Shown here one piece after another: positions 33,501 to 44,722 of a stretch of DNA of 64,000 nt. The notes below the pieces were generated by a model. That model saw only the letters and a list, made by a program, of their open reading frames with translations. It was not told where the DNA came from and did no database searches. The stretch is from Globodera rostochiensis (Eukaryota; Nematoda; Chromadorea; Rhabditida; Heteroderidae), in contig JAEVLN010000015.1 in NCBI GenBank assembly GCA_018350325.1, positions 2,191,289-2,255,288 of the forward strand, written 5' to 3'. Numbering within the stretch: the first letter of the stretch is position 1; the number at the start of each line of letters is the position of its first letter. A program made the translations under genes and the position numbers.

Positions 33501-36500
33501 AAGGGAAGGGACGGAAGAAATGATAGGGATGAAGCAAGGAAGGGATAGGACAGGAAACGGAAGGGAAGGGACGGAAGAAATGATAGGGATGAAGCAAGGA
33601 AGGGATAGGACAGGAAACGGAAGGGAAGGGACGGAAGAAACGATGAAGATGAAGCAAGGAAGGGAAGGGACGGAAGAAATGATAGGGATGAAGCAAGGAA
33701 GGGAAGGGACGGAAGAAATGATAGGGATGAAGCAAGGAAGGGAAGGGACGGAAGAAATGATAGGGATGAAGCAAGGAAGGGATAGGACGGATGAAATGAT
33801 GAAGATGAAGCAAGGAAGGGAAGGGACGGAAGAAATGATAGGGATGAAGCAAGGAAGGGAAGGGACGGAAGAAATGATAGGGATGAAGCAAGGAAGGGAT
33901 AGGACGGATGAAATGATGAAGATGAAGCAAGGAAGGGAAGGGACGGAAGAAATGATAGGGATGAAGCAAGGAAGGGAAGGGACGGAAGAAATGATAGGGA
34001 TGAAGCAAGGAAGGGAAGGGACGGAAGAAATGATAGGGATGAAGCAAGGAAGGGAAGGGACGGAAGAAATGATAGGGATGAAGCAAGGAAGGGATAGGAC
34101 GGATGAAATGATGAAGATGAAGCAAGGAAGGGAAGGGACGGATGAAATGATGAAGATGAAGCAAGGAAGGGAAGGGACGGAAGAAATGATAGGGATGAAG
34201 CAAGGAAGGGAAGGGACGGAAGAAATGATAGGGATGAAGCAAGGAAGGGATAGGACGGATGAAATGATGAAGATGAAGCAAGGAAGGGAAGGGACGGAAG
34301 AAATGATAGGGATGAAGCAAGGAAGGGATAGGACGGATGAAATGATGAAGATGAAGCAAGGAAGGGAAGGGACGGAAGAAATGATAGGGATGAAGCAAGG
34401 AAGGGATAGGACAGGGAACGGAAGGGAATGGACGGAAGAAACGATAAAGATGAAGCAAGGAAGGGATGAAGTATTTATTTTTAACGTTTCTTTTTACGGC
34501 AATCTTCGACTTCCAAGAATTTCACCGTCGAGACATTTGTTCGTCATTTCTCTTCCAGCATCTTTCCTTTTACCATTGGCCATTTTTCATCCGTTGGTTT
34601 CCTTTGATCTGTGCCGCCATTGGGTAAAAGGGGGGCGACGGGGGGGGGGGGGGTAACTTTCGTTTGAGGGCTTTCCGGAGGAATGGGCGCCTTCGTTAGT
34701 CTCTCTGGTTTGGTTGAATGGGAAAGAGCGGGAGGAGTGTTAATTTAAAAATATATAATTCGGTGTAAAACCTGAGAAAACGGTAGGGGACGCTGAACCA
34801 CTTCACCCCGACGACCTTCTATCGCTCTCTCTCTCTCTGTGTCACTCTTTTTCTCTCATTTTCTGTCCATCTCTCTCTCCTCTCGCTGTCTTCTCAAATG
34901 CTCTCTAATCCCCCCCCCCTATCCCTCTCGTCAACCCGACCTTGTCCCCTCCCCTTTTTCGCACCATCGTAAAATGCCTTTGTCGGCTCTCCTCATTGTC
35001 GCCTGATTTACGGCTTTTACAACCCCCGGAGGGTTTTCGATGTGTTCGCGCGACTTTTGGTAATCCGATTTGATCCTTTCATTTGCGTTGTCTATCCGAG
35101 GTTATATTTGTGCTTAGCCCTTTTCAGAGTTGGTCTTTGTGGCCTAACTTAATTGGACACCATTATGCAAATACTCCAACATTTGGAATTGGAAAGATTG
35201 GGCGGTTCGATCGAACTCTCTTTTTCTCTGGCACTCTCTTCTCCCTCCCCCCCCCCCCTCTCCCCCCTCTCACTGCTGCTGCTGTCTGTTTTGACAACCC
35301 TCCGGGGGACTGGTGCATTTGGTCGGGATTACTGATTTATGTCCATTTGGATGGGAGAGAATTGGCGGGGGGGGGGGGGGAGGGCATCTGGCTGCTGCTC
35401 GTGGCTAAAAGGAAATCAATGGATGGGATCATCGAAATGTTTGTTTGCTGTACAAATTCTTTCAGTCACTCTTTTTCTTTGCTGACCTCCCAAACCCAAC
35501 TGACTGACTCAAATCGTTTGATCATCTCCGACGTTTACCATATTCAACCAGTTCAGGGAAGGCCGCCATTCACTCTCCCCGCTTTTGCCCCCCTCCCCAT
35601 CGATTAATGCCCGTCAATTATTTTTTGGCCCCCATCGATTAGTGCCCGTCAATTATTTTTTGCCAAATTTGATTGTCTGCCCCCCCCCCGAAACAAAACA
35701 TTAATCATTCTTTCTCATTTTCTACTTTCCTTTTTACTGCTACTGTATGTTTTGAAAGGACGCGCTGTTTGGAGACGGAATTGCCTGTGGGACATTTGGA
35801 ATACATCTGCAGGGGGGGGGGAGGGGAATTTATGTTTCAATTGAAGACAAATCTAAAAATTCGATGCTTTAATTGCATGACATTTTGAAATTGTTTTTAA
35901 CTAATTTTAAAAGTTATTCACTCTTACAAAGTAGAACTAGAGCCCGGTCGAGACGAGAATCTTGTCTCGAGATCTCGCTCGAAGCTCAAGTCCGGGCTAA
36001 ATAGAACACTTGGGCAGCATTCATATAGTAATGATGAAACAGAGGAGACTCTGATCACGGACGATCAGAGTTATGGGAGGCGGGAGGGGGGGGATGGATT
36101 ATCAAATTCCGATCGATCTGTGCGTATGTTAAACATCTCCGAAATAAATATAAATATAAACCAACCATTCATTTTCATCCACGGAAATGTTTGCATCGAA
36201 ATGGTCGAACTTTGTGGAGACCGTTGCTGATTATGGTCAACGCCGGAGGTGAATTGGGCGGCAGAGGAAGGGCAGGGGCCTCCGGAAGAGGAGGGGGGAA
36301 GGGAAGAGCAGGAGGAGGAAGATGGCATGGCACCGTAGAAACTGTGGGGGGGGGGGGGTGATTATCTGAGAATTGTCGGCACTTTCAAAAACAAATGATT
36401 GTCGGACTCGGCATTTAAATATTTCGATTGGGAAAAAACGATAATTTGGTTTTTGGAATATGCAAATAAAAGTTACCCCACGGCAGCCGCCGCGGCTGCC

Positions 36501-36877
36501 GAATTGGCCTCCGCCCAATGCGCCGCCAGCACATTTTTCATATACTCGCCGCAGGGAACGGCGGGCGGGCAAAGCGCCGTCGACGGCGGGGGAAAACCTT
36601 CGCCTATTGCCAGAGCGCCCCTGTCGCCGAACGCTCCGCCGTCGAAGAACGCTTTAGGGGCGAACTCCTTGAACTCCTGGAGGGGGCGGGGTGAACTCTT
36701 TGAACGATTAGTGAATACGAATACTTTTGACGTGAATTCTTTGTGCACATCGCCGCATGGCCACGCGGAGGGTCCCCCGAACAAAGCCATCGGGCCGACG
36801 GTGGCGGTGCCGGACGCGGCAGAAACGGCGCAAAGGTCCACCGGTGGACCCATGGCAGGCCCTACGGAATTATACAT
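30574..36877 (-). CDS. mab-5: Hox homeodomain protein MAB-5 (Antennapedia/ftz-like)
   Basis: A nuclear Hox factor that patterns the posterior body. Exons (high to low): 36477-36877, 36166-36341, 31037-31098, 30903-30989, 30574-30714. All phases match, giving 288 residues. ATG at 36877 reads [10 protein letters not shown]; the frame is open further upstream, so a longer N-terminus is possible. Exon 1 ends in an alanine run. Exon 2 carries the PBC-binding hexapeptide QTFPWMKMN (FPWM about 186-189). The homeodomain (about 199-258) is split over three exons: [35 protein letters not shown], then [35 protein letters not shown] and [10 protein letters not shown] match C. elegans MAB-5 as I recall it; RMKQKK alone would suggest Hox1, but the rest does not. 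The intron between hexapeptide and homeodomain is 5.07 kb and contains a giant minisatellite. A GTGAGT inside the last exon might add alternative C-termini. Confidence 0.93.
31102..34468 (-). repeat. 39-bp minisatellite in the mab-5 intron (about 86 units)
   Basis: On the + strand the basic unit is 39 bp, ATGAAGCAAGGAAGGGAAGG then GACGGAAGAAATGATAGGG. Variants are GGATAGGACGGATGAAATGA... and a 60-bp form with an extra ACAGGAAACGGAAGGGA. Unit lengths are multiples of 3, so one frame on each strand stays open for over 1100 codons. The order of variants repeats on a scale of about 1.4 kb (for example around 31900-32760 and 33200-34160), so it is a higher-order array. On the coding (minus) strand it is a near-pure pyrimidine tract, and the last partial unit forms the 3' splice site used by the homeobox exon (TTGCTTCAG at 31099-31107). 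Confidence 0.97.
35598..35662. repeat. 35-bp direct duplication with paired ATTA/TAAT cores in mab-5 intron
   Basis: CATCGATTAATGCCCGTCAA plus TTATTTTTTG occurs at 35598 and again at 35633 with one change (TTAGTG). Each copy holds an ATCGATTA core and a TCAATTATT core, both of homeodomain or PBC/Hox type. Function is inference. Confidence 0.7.
35938..36000. repeat. Palindromic foldback related to the satellite flanking module
   Basis: TAGAGCCCGG...CTTGTCTCGAGATCTCG...CTCAAGTCCGGGCTA. Terminal TAGAGCCCGG/CCGGGCTA and the CTCAAGTCCGGGCT motif match the palindrome at 5458-5520. It lies in the mab-5 intron, just downstream of the hexapeptide exon. Confidence 0.82.
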
Positions 36878-39800
36878 AAATAAGCTGAAAAAGGAACAAC
36901 AAAATTTAGGAATTCTTTGAATTTTGCTTAATAAACTCTCTTGGATTGGGGTGTAAAATTCAAAATATTCGTTGCCGGAGGATAAATTGGGATATGCCCT
37001 GAGGGTTGGTTGGATGTGCCCGAGGCGGAGAATGTGAGGAAATTGATTGGTGAGGGCGGGAGGGGGAGGGGAGGGGGCGGGGATTGGGTCGGTGGAGGGG
37101 CCAATGGGCGAGGGGGCGGGGCGAGGCGGACAGAGAGGCGAGAGGACGGCAGCCAATTCGTTCGGTTACCAAACCCGAACTCGGCTTCAATTGGGTCTGG
37201 TCTGGTCTTAAAAAAGTATTTGGAATCGATCGATCTTTTCCCTAAAAATCAAACAATTCCCGCCCCCCCCCCAATTTTATGGGCTCCGTCCAGGCCATAA
37301 TTCACTGGCGCGGCGCGCCCATTCGAAAATGGGCGGATGGGCTGTAATTAGCCATCGTAAATTTGGCGGGTGGAGAAAATGCGTTTCGTTGGGGGGGGGG
37401 GGGGGGGGACGTGAAATTGGCATTCAATTTTTGGGGTAAAGCCGAGGCTGAAGAGATTGTTTTGTCCAACAATTAAAATAAATCCGACCATTCGATAGGC
37501 AATTCAGAAAAATACTTTTTTTTTTCATTATTTAGAGAATTTTTAAATATTCGTGTTCTTTATTTGTTCGGTTACTTTTACCGGAAAAGGCCAATTAATT
37601 GTGGCTAAACTTTTGAGGGGCTTTAGCCTTTTCTAAACCAAAATGAATGATGCGATCGATTGGAATAATAAGCGAGGCTATTCGAAAGTTCGGCAGGTTT
37701 AACGATTTAACAAATCAAATTACTTAAACATTTAGGCTTAGGCTTCTTCAAATGCTCTCAGACCTTTTGTTTAATCGCCGTGCCGTGTCACTTTGAATAG
37801 CCGAATGGTTTGGCACTATTCAAAGTCCGAAATTCGTAATTAATTTATATTAATTTGGAAAGTGCGCCTTCCGCCAGCGCTTGGCATGGCAATTAGGGAA
37901 AGTATTTAAAAATGAATCTAAAAAATATAAATTTAAGTCTACGAAAGAGAATAATTCTAAAATTTAAAAAGGAATAATTAATAAAAGATAAAGTTTGAAG
38001 CCTTTAAACAACATTTTCCAATAACGGACATTATGACCATTGACATTTTGTCAGTGAATACTAGGGTTAGACAAACCCGGATTATCCGGGACCGGTATCC
38101 GGCTGTTTTTGGAATGTTTGAGGTAGAATTATCCGGGTCTTGGACCAACCTCAGCCAAATTACCCAGTATCCGGGCGGATATCCGGGTGTTTTTGATCTA
38201 TCCGGTATCCGGGGGACCCGGATAATATCCGATTTTGTCCAAACCAGTGAATACAAAATGTCAGTCTACGAAATGTCGTGGAATGGGCGACTTTTAACTC
38301 GTTAAATTTTTTTTAGTGTTTTAAATTTACAAATTTCATATAAAAAGAAGCAAGCTTAAGCTTAAACAATCTAAGACTTAAAATGTAGATCAGTCAGTAA
38401 TTATTGTTCACTTAAAACAAAAATAAATTTATAATTGAAGCGGGCTCCGACTTTTTCGAAATTCAGCTTTGGCCAATGTCCGCCCGCCCGCACAGAGGCA
38501 GGAAAAAGCAAATGTGTGGCCGACGCGCTCAAAACAAATTTCGGAAATCGGAAAATGAATTCCGGACCTAAAAAGGTTGGGAACCGGAAATGTCGGAAGA
38601 AAACCGATTTGTTTAAGAATTTTGGGGATTCGGAAAATTTCGAAAATCGGCTTACCTTCGCTGGCACTTGCCATCCCTCGTGGAAAAGGATTTTAAGCAT
38701 TTCGGAGATTAGAAAAATTCCCCCCCCCCCCCCCTCCCCCGTGGCAAAAATTTTGATTAATTTCAAAGATGGACTGAACCCAAAGTTGGGGATCAGCCGG
38801 AGAGGCCGAGAATGGGGCGGGCGGGTGGGTGGGAGATTTGATGCTGCTGATCAGAGTGAACAGAGGCGGGGGGGGGGGGGGAGGGATTATCCCCTGGGAA
38901 CGGAAGGATTATTATTGGCAAAAACGGTTATGCGATGAAGCATTTGAAATTCGAAGAACAAATTTGGGTAGAAAGATGAGTAACAGAATGTTGAATGGGG
39001 GGGGGGGGGAGACGATGGTACCGGTAGGCAACACAACGGGGGAGGGGTGTCCATCAACGCACGAATTCACTGTCACTCATGGCATCCCGTCGAGCATCCA
39101 CGCCTTCCAGCCGATGATTCCATTCCAATACTGTATTGATCCTTGTGGGTACTGTATTTTCACAGAATTCCATTGTAAATGCTTGGCTTGCTCTTATGAT
39201 CAGTCAAGTCCAAACTGATCTGAGCGAAGGGACTCGTAAAGTTTGCGCAAAAAAACAAAGGATAGTTTGGCTGAGAAAAGGAGGCAAATGAGGGGACAAT
39301 AAGAAGAAGTGAAGAGGAAAGGAGGCAGAAGGGAGGAGGTGGAAGAGGGGACGGAAGAGATGCCCCCCCCGAGGGGAAGAAATACGAAATACCTCCCCCC
39401 CCCCCTCCCGCCGCCTCCGTTTCTCCCCTCCTCCGCTCGTCCAACCCTTCTCATAAATCAAAGGGCGCCAAACTCTCCATAAATTGTGTGTCGGCGCTTC
39501 TCTTTGTGCTGTTCGCTCTTCCACTTCCCGTCCCCCCCTTTCACCCCCCTCCCCTACCCCCCCCCCCCCACCCCCTTCGTACCCCCCCCCCCCTCCCCCC
39601 CTCCCCTCCCTTCCCCTCTTCTTCCATCTTTCGCCTCATCCCCTCAATACCGTAGACCATCCTTCCCCTTCCATCCCCCCAACGACGTACGGACGCAAAA
39701 AGGTTTCGCCAACTGGTATTTGACGTTCTCAATTTATTATCGATACTTTTTTTGAGGATTGAGCGAGAAAGCGAATCAATTATTATTATATTTCCTTCGA

Positions 39801-40184
39801 TCCAATGCGCCGAGTAAATCTTTCAATTTCACCTCGTATTATCCTTCAAAATTGCGTCTTCTAATAAAATTGATACAATTAAAGTAAATTTTACATATTA
39901 AACAATTAAAAAGAATATCAGAAACTTACAAAGCAAATAAATAAGGCTGGGAGGGCGTTAAATTTGCATTTAGGGGGTATGTATTGATAGATAATGGCAT
40001 ACCCTAAAATAATGCCATATTCGCGTAACATTTGAGTGGCGTTTTATGAACTAACGAATACATTCTCTGGCATTCATTTTAACACAAAAAATTAAGGGAA
40101 AAGTAACGAACGGACTTTGTTTTACCCAACAAATCATTTCGTTTGCTTTAGGCAATTTGAGTCATCAAACCGGCGATTGCTGCT
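36878..40184. other. Upstream region of mab-5, no gene seen
   Basis: It contains the presumed mab-5 promoter, then AT-rich DNA (37480-38420), a G-rich strip (38860-39010) and C-rich strips (39390-39600). ORFs here are low-complexity. Apart from an imperfect inverted repeat at 38075-38240, I recognise nothing specific. Confidence 0.55.
38075..38240. repeat. ATCCGGG-rich imperfect palindrome
   Basis: CCCGGATTATCCGGGACCGG at the left pairs with GGGGACCCGGATAATATCCG at the right. Internal TATCCGG copies occur in both orientations. It looks like a foldback element of about 165 bp. Confidence 0.65.
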
Positions 40185-40615
40185 TTCAGTTAATCCGCCG
40201 GTTAATTTGAGTTAATCCGCCGGTTAATTTGAGTTAATCCGCCGGTTAATTTGAGTTAATCCGCCGGTTAATTTGAGTTAATCCGCCGGTTAATTTGAGT
40301 TAATCCGCCGGTTAATTTGGGTTAATCCGCCGGTTAATTTGAGTTAATCCGCCGGTTAATTTGAGTTAATCCGCCGGTTAATTTGAGTTAATCCGCCGGT
40401 TAATTTGAGTTAATCCGCCGGTTAATTTGAGTTAATCCGCCGGTTAATTTGAGTTAATCCGCCGGTTAATTGAGTTAATCGCCGGTTAATTTGAGTTAAT
40501 CCGCCGTTAATTTGGGTTAATCCGCCGGTTAATTTGAGTTAATCCGCCGTTAATTGAGTTAATCCGCCGGTTAATTTGAGTTAATCCGCCGGTTAATTGA
40601 GTTAATCCGCCGGTA
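40185..40615 (+). repeat. 22-bp tandem repeat with two TTAAT cores per unit (about 19 copies)
   Basis: The unit is GAGTTAATCCGCCGGTTAAT plus TT. Most copies are identical; a few near 40470-40600 are missing one to three bases (for example TTAATTGAG). It lies between mab-5 and egl-5, 3.3 kb upstream of the mab-5 ATG. It ends in CCGGTACCCGCC. Confidence 0.96.
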
Positions 40616-40649
40616 CCCGCCGTTATTGTGTGTCCAAATAACCGTTGAA

Positions 40650-41000
40650 TGAATGGGGGGGGACCGGGGGGGCGGGGGACCGGGGGGGGGCCGGGGGGAC
40701 CGGGGGGTGCCGGGGGGACCGGGGGGCCAGGGGGACCGGGGGGGGGCCGGGGGACGGGGGGGCCGGGGGGACCGGGGGGGCCGGGGGGACGGGGGCCGGG
40801 GGACCGGGGGGGGGCCGGGGGGACCGGGGGGCCGGGAGACCGGGGGGGGCCGGGGGGACTTTGGGGGGGGCCGGGGGGACCGGGGGGGGGGACCGGGGGG
40901 GGGCGGGGGACCGGGGGCGGGGGCCGGGGGGACTTTGGGGGGGGGGGGGCCGGGGGGACCGGGGGGGCCGGGGGACCCGGGGGGGGGGCCGGGGGGACTT
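40650..41000 (+). repeat. GGGGGGACCGGGGGGCC-type G-rich repeat
   Basis: About 350 bp of G-runs of 5-10 bases punctuated by ACC, CC or ACTTT. On the minus strand it reads as Pro-rich ORFs, which I do not consider genes. It has high G-quadruplex potential. Confidence 0.93.
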
Positions 41001-41590
41001 CCCCTCGTCGATACGTTTCCATCGGCCCGCAGCAGTGCCCATAAAATGGGATTGGCCTTCCAATTGCACTCCCTTGGCTGCCACCCCTCCGCCTCCCCCC
41101 CCCCTTTTCTTCCCCTTTGGCGTTATTTACGAGCGTCTGCTGGTGGATGGAAGAGAGAGAAAGGGAATAATCGGATAAGGGCAAAGCAAAGAGAATGAAC
41201 CCCGGAGGCCCGGAACGGATGGCGGGGGGGGGGGAGGGGGTGCAAAATGTGAAGAACGAATTCACAGTTTGGAACAGAAACTCGCAAGCCCAACGACGGA
41301 TATTTACAAAAATGACAAAATTGTTTTGGTGCGAAAAGATCGAATTAACACAGGCTTTTCATATTGGACTTTATCAAGATGTCATGCAAGCGTCAAAATA
41401 ATCCGCGTCCGGGGTTCGAAATTGGTCGAAATAGAGGTCAGACTCTACCCATAACAAAATCTTTTTGTAATTGAATGTCCTAAAAATTAAAAACAAAAAT
41501 TTATGGGTGAAACGAAGTTGGCAGACGCAGTTGATCCGTTTTACCAGCCAGACTCAAACGGCCAGACTCAAAGAGCGCTCCCGACCCATC
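41001..41590. other. Short unique segment between arrays
   Basis: Mixed-composition DNA with a C-run (41095) and a G-run (41223). I see no gene, although 41195-41460 has short unremarkable ORFs. Confidence 0.5.
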
Positions 41591-41594
41591 GAAG

Positions 41595-44262
41595 CGGGTC
41601 AACTACGCCTGCCAACTGTGTTTCGGGGCCAACTACGTCTGGCCAACTGCGTCTCGTGGCCGACTACGTCTGGCCAACTGCGTCTCGGGGCCACGTCTGG
41701 CCAACTGCGTCTCGTGGCCGACTACGTCTGGTGCCAACTGTGTTTCGGGGCCAACTACGTCTGCCCAACTGCATCTCGGGGCCAACTACGTCTAGGGGCC
41801 ACGTCTGCCCAACTGCATCTCGGGGCCACGTCTGGCCAACTGCGTCTCGAAGCCACGTCTGGCCAACTGCGTCTCGGGGCCTACTACGTCTGGCCAACTG
41901 CGTCTCGGGGCCACGTCTGGCCAACTGCGTCTCGAAGCCACGTCTGGCCAACTGCGTCTCGGGGCCTACTACGTCTGGCCAACTGCGTCTCAGGGCCAAC
42001 TGCTTCTCGGGGCCAACTGCGTCTCGGGGCCAACTACGTCTGGCCAACTGCGTCTCGGGGCCTACTACGTCTGGCCAACTGCGTCTCGGGGCCACGTCTG
42101 GCCAACTGCGTCTCGGGGCCAACTCGTCTAGGGGCCACGTCTGGCCAACTGCGTCTCGGGGCCAACTACGTCTAGGGGCCACGTCTGGCCAACTGCGTCT
42201 CGGGGCCTACTACGTCTGGCCAACTGCGTCTCGGGGCCACGTCTGCCCAACTGCATCTCGGGGCCACGTCTGGCCAACTGCGTCTCGAAGCCACGTCTGG
42301 CCAACTGCGTCTCGGGGCCTACTACGTCTGGCCAACTGCGTCTCGGGGCCACGTCTGGCCAACTGCGTCTCGAAGCCACGTCTGGCCAACTGCGTCTCGG
42401 GGCCTACTACGTCTGGCCAACTGCGTCTCAGGGCCAACTGCTTCTCGGGGCCAACTGCGTCTCGGGGCCAACTACGTCTGGCCAACTGCGTCTCGGGGCC
42501 ACGTCTGGCCAACTGCGTCTCGGGGCCACGTCTGGCCAACTGCGTCTCGGGGCCAACTACGTCTAGGGGCCACGTCTGGCCAACTGCGTCTCGGGGCCAA
42601 CTGCGTCTAGGGGCCACGTCTGGCCAACTGCGTCTCGGGGCCTACTACGTCTGGCCAACTGCGTCTCGGGGCCACGTCTGCCCAACTGCATCTCGGGGCC
42701 ACGTCTGGCCAACTGCGTCTCGAAGCCACGTCTGGCCAACTGCGTCTCGGGGCCTACTACGTCTGGCCAACTGCGTCTCAGGGCCAACTGCTTCTCGGGG
42801 CCAACTGCGTCTCGGGGCCAACTACGTCTGGCCAACTGCGTCTCGGGGCCACGTCTGGCCAACTGCGTCTCGGGGCCACGTCTGGCCAACTGCGTCTCGG
42901 GGCCAACTACGTCTAGGGGCCACGTCTGGCCAACTGCGTCTCGGGGCCAACTGCGTCTCGGGGCAAACTACGTCTTGGGGCCACGTCTGGCCAACTGCGT
43001 CTCGGGGCCAACTCGTCTAGGGGCCACGTCTGGCCAACTGCGTCTCGGGGCCAACTACGTCTAGGGGCCACGTCTGGCCAACTGCGTCTCAGGGCCAACT
43101 ACGTCTCGGGGCCAACTGCGTCTCGGGGCCAACTACGTCTGGCCAACTGCGTCTCGGGGCCAACTCGTCTAGGGGCCACGTCTGGCCAACTGCGTCTCGG
43201 GGCCAACTCGTCTAGGGGCCACGTCTGGCCAACTGCGTCTCGGGGCCAACTACGTCTAGGGGCCACGTCTGGCCAACTGCGTCTCGGGGCCAACTACGTC
43301 TAGGGGCCACGTCTGGCCAACTGCGTCTCGGGGCCAACTCGTCCAGGGGCCACGTCTGGCCAACTGCGTCTCAGGGCCAACTGCGTCTCGGGGCCAACTA
43401 CGTCTAGGGGCCACGTCTGGCCAACTGCGTCTCAGGGCCAACTGCTTCTCGGGGCCAACTGCGTCTCGGGGCCAACTACGTCTGGCCAACTGCGTCTCGG
43501 GGCCACGTCTGGCCAACTGCGTCTCGGGGCCACGTCTGGCCAACTGCGTCTCGGGGCCAACTACGTCTAGGGGCCACGTCTGGCCAACTGCGTCTCGGGG
43601 CCAACTGCGTCTCGGGGCAAACTACGTCTTGGGGCCACGTCTGGCCAACTGCGTCTCGGGGCCAACTACGTCTAGGGGCCACGTCTGGCCAACTGCGTCT
43701 CGGGGCCAACTACGTCTAGGGGCCACGTCTGGCCAACTGCGTCTCGGGGCCAACTACGTCTAGGGGCCACGTCTGGCCAACTGCGTCTCGGGGCCAACTG
43801 CGTCTCGGGGCAAACTACGTCTAGGGGCCACGTCTGGCCAACTGCGTCTCGGGGCCAACTGCGTCTCGGGGCCAACTACGTCTCGGGGCCACGTCTGGCC
43901 AACTGCGTCTCGGGGCCAACTACGTCTAGGGGCCACGTCTGGCCAACTGCGTCTCGGGGCCAACTGCGTCTCGGGGCCAACTACGTCTAGGGGCCACGTC
44001 TGGCCAACTGCGTCTCGGGGCCAACTACGTCTTGGGGCCACGTCTGGCCAACTGCGTCTCGGGGCCAACTACGTCTTGGGGCCACGTCTGGCCAACTGCG
44101 TCTCGGGGCCAACTACGTCTAGGGGCCACGTCTGGCCAACTGCGTCTCGGGGCAAACTACGTCTTGGGGCCACGTCTGGCCAACTGCGTCTCGGGGCCAA
44201 CTACGTCTTGGGGCCACGTCTGGCCAACTGCATCTCGGGGCCAACTACGTCTCGTTTTGGGG
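41595..44262 (+). repeat. 2.7-kb tandem array of GGCCAACTGCGTCTCG-type units
   Basis: Two building blocks alternate: GGCCACGTCTGGCCAACTGC followed by GTCTCGGG, and GGCCAACTACGTCTAGGG or GGCCAACTGCGTCTCGGG. The combined period is about 45 bp but varies. Larger segments such as 41800-42060 recur at 42240-42480 and 42670-42860. Long ORFs on both strands result from the repeat and are not counted as genes. Confidence 0.96.
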
Positions 44263-44344
44263 GTATTTTTTAGCACATATTTACTGACTATGTATCGGAC
44301 CGTGAAGCCGACCCGGGTCAGAATTATCCCGCCAATTCGGTGAG

Positions 44345-44480
44345 TCCAGTCTGGACCTGGATTTGACTAAGGCCTGGACCTGGATTTTCTGGAAAAAAAT
44401 CTAGGAAAAATCCAGGTCCAGGAAAATTCAGAGTTTTGGATGCCTGTACCCAGGTCCTGGACCTGGACTTTTTCAAAAAT
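44345..44480. repeat. CCTGGACCTGG foldback
   Basis: GGCCTGGACCTGGATTTTC pairs with AAAATCCAGGTCCAGGA across a spacer of about 20 bases. A second CCAGGTCCTGGACCTGG lies to the right. A related TCCTGGACCTGGG block is at 26185. Confidence 0.8.
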
Positions 44481-44722
44481 ATTTATTTTTTTAATACTAG
44501 CAAAAAATTCACTTGTTTTAATGCTAAACAACTCGTTAATGAGGCAATTCAATCTTTATTCAACTTTTAACCTAATATTAAGCCAAAATATAACAACAGA
44601 AACAAATTAAGAGATGGGCGAGTAAATCTTAGTCGAGCTCTTTGGCAACTCAAATTCGTGTTTTGGCCGCTTTTTCTCTTTGCAATCCAAGCAAATTGCT
44701 TTTTCTCGTGATTCGTTCCCGG

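Noticed and set aside
31033..34656. ORFs of 1141 and 1202 codons on opposite strands as protein-coding genes
   Set aside because: They are products of a repeat whose units are multiples of three. They lie within the mab-5 intron, and the + frame has no clear ATG start context. Kept as a repeat with the coding question raised as a finding.
36681..36742. An intron inside mab-5 exon 1
   Set aside because: A GT..AG pair exists, but its removal breaks the reading frame; the uninterrupted exon keeps phase with the hexapeptide exon.
41503..44343. Long ORFs (up to 505 codons) across the GTCTGGCC array
   Set aside because: Open on both strands because of the repeat; no non-repetitive domain, splice structure or start context.
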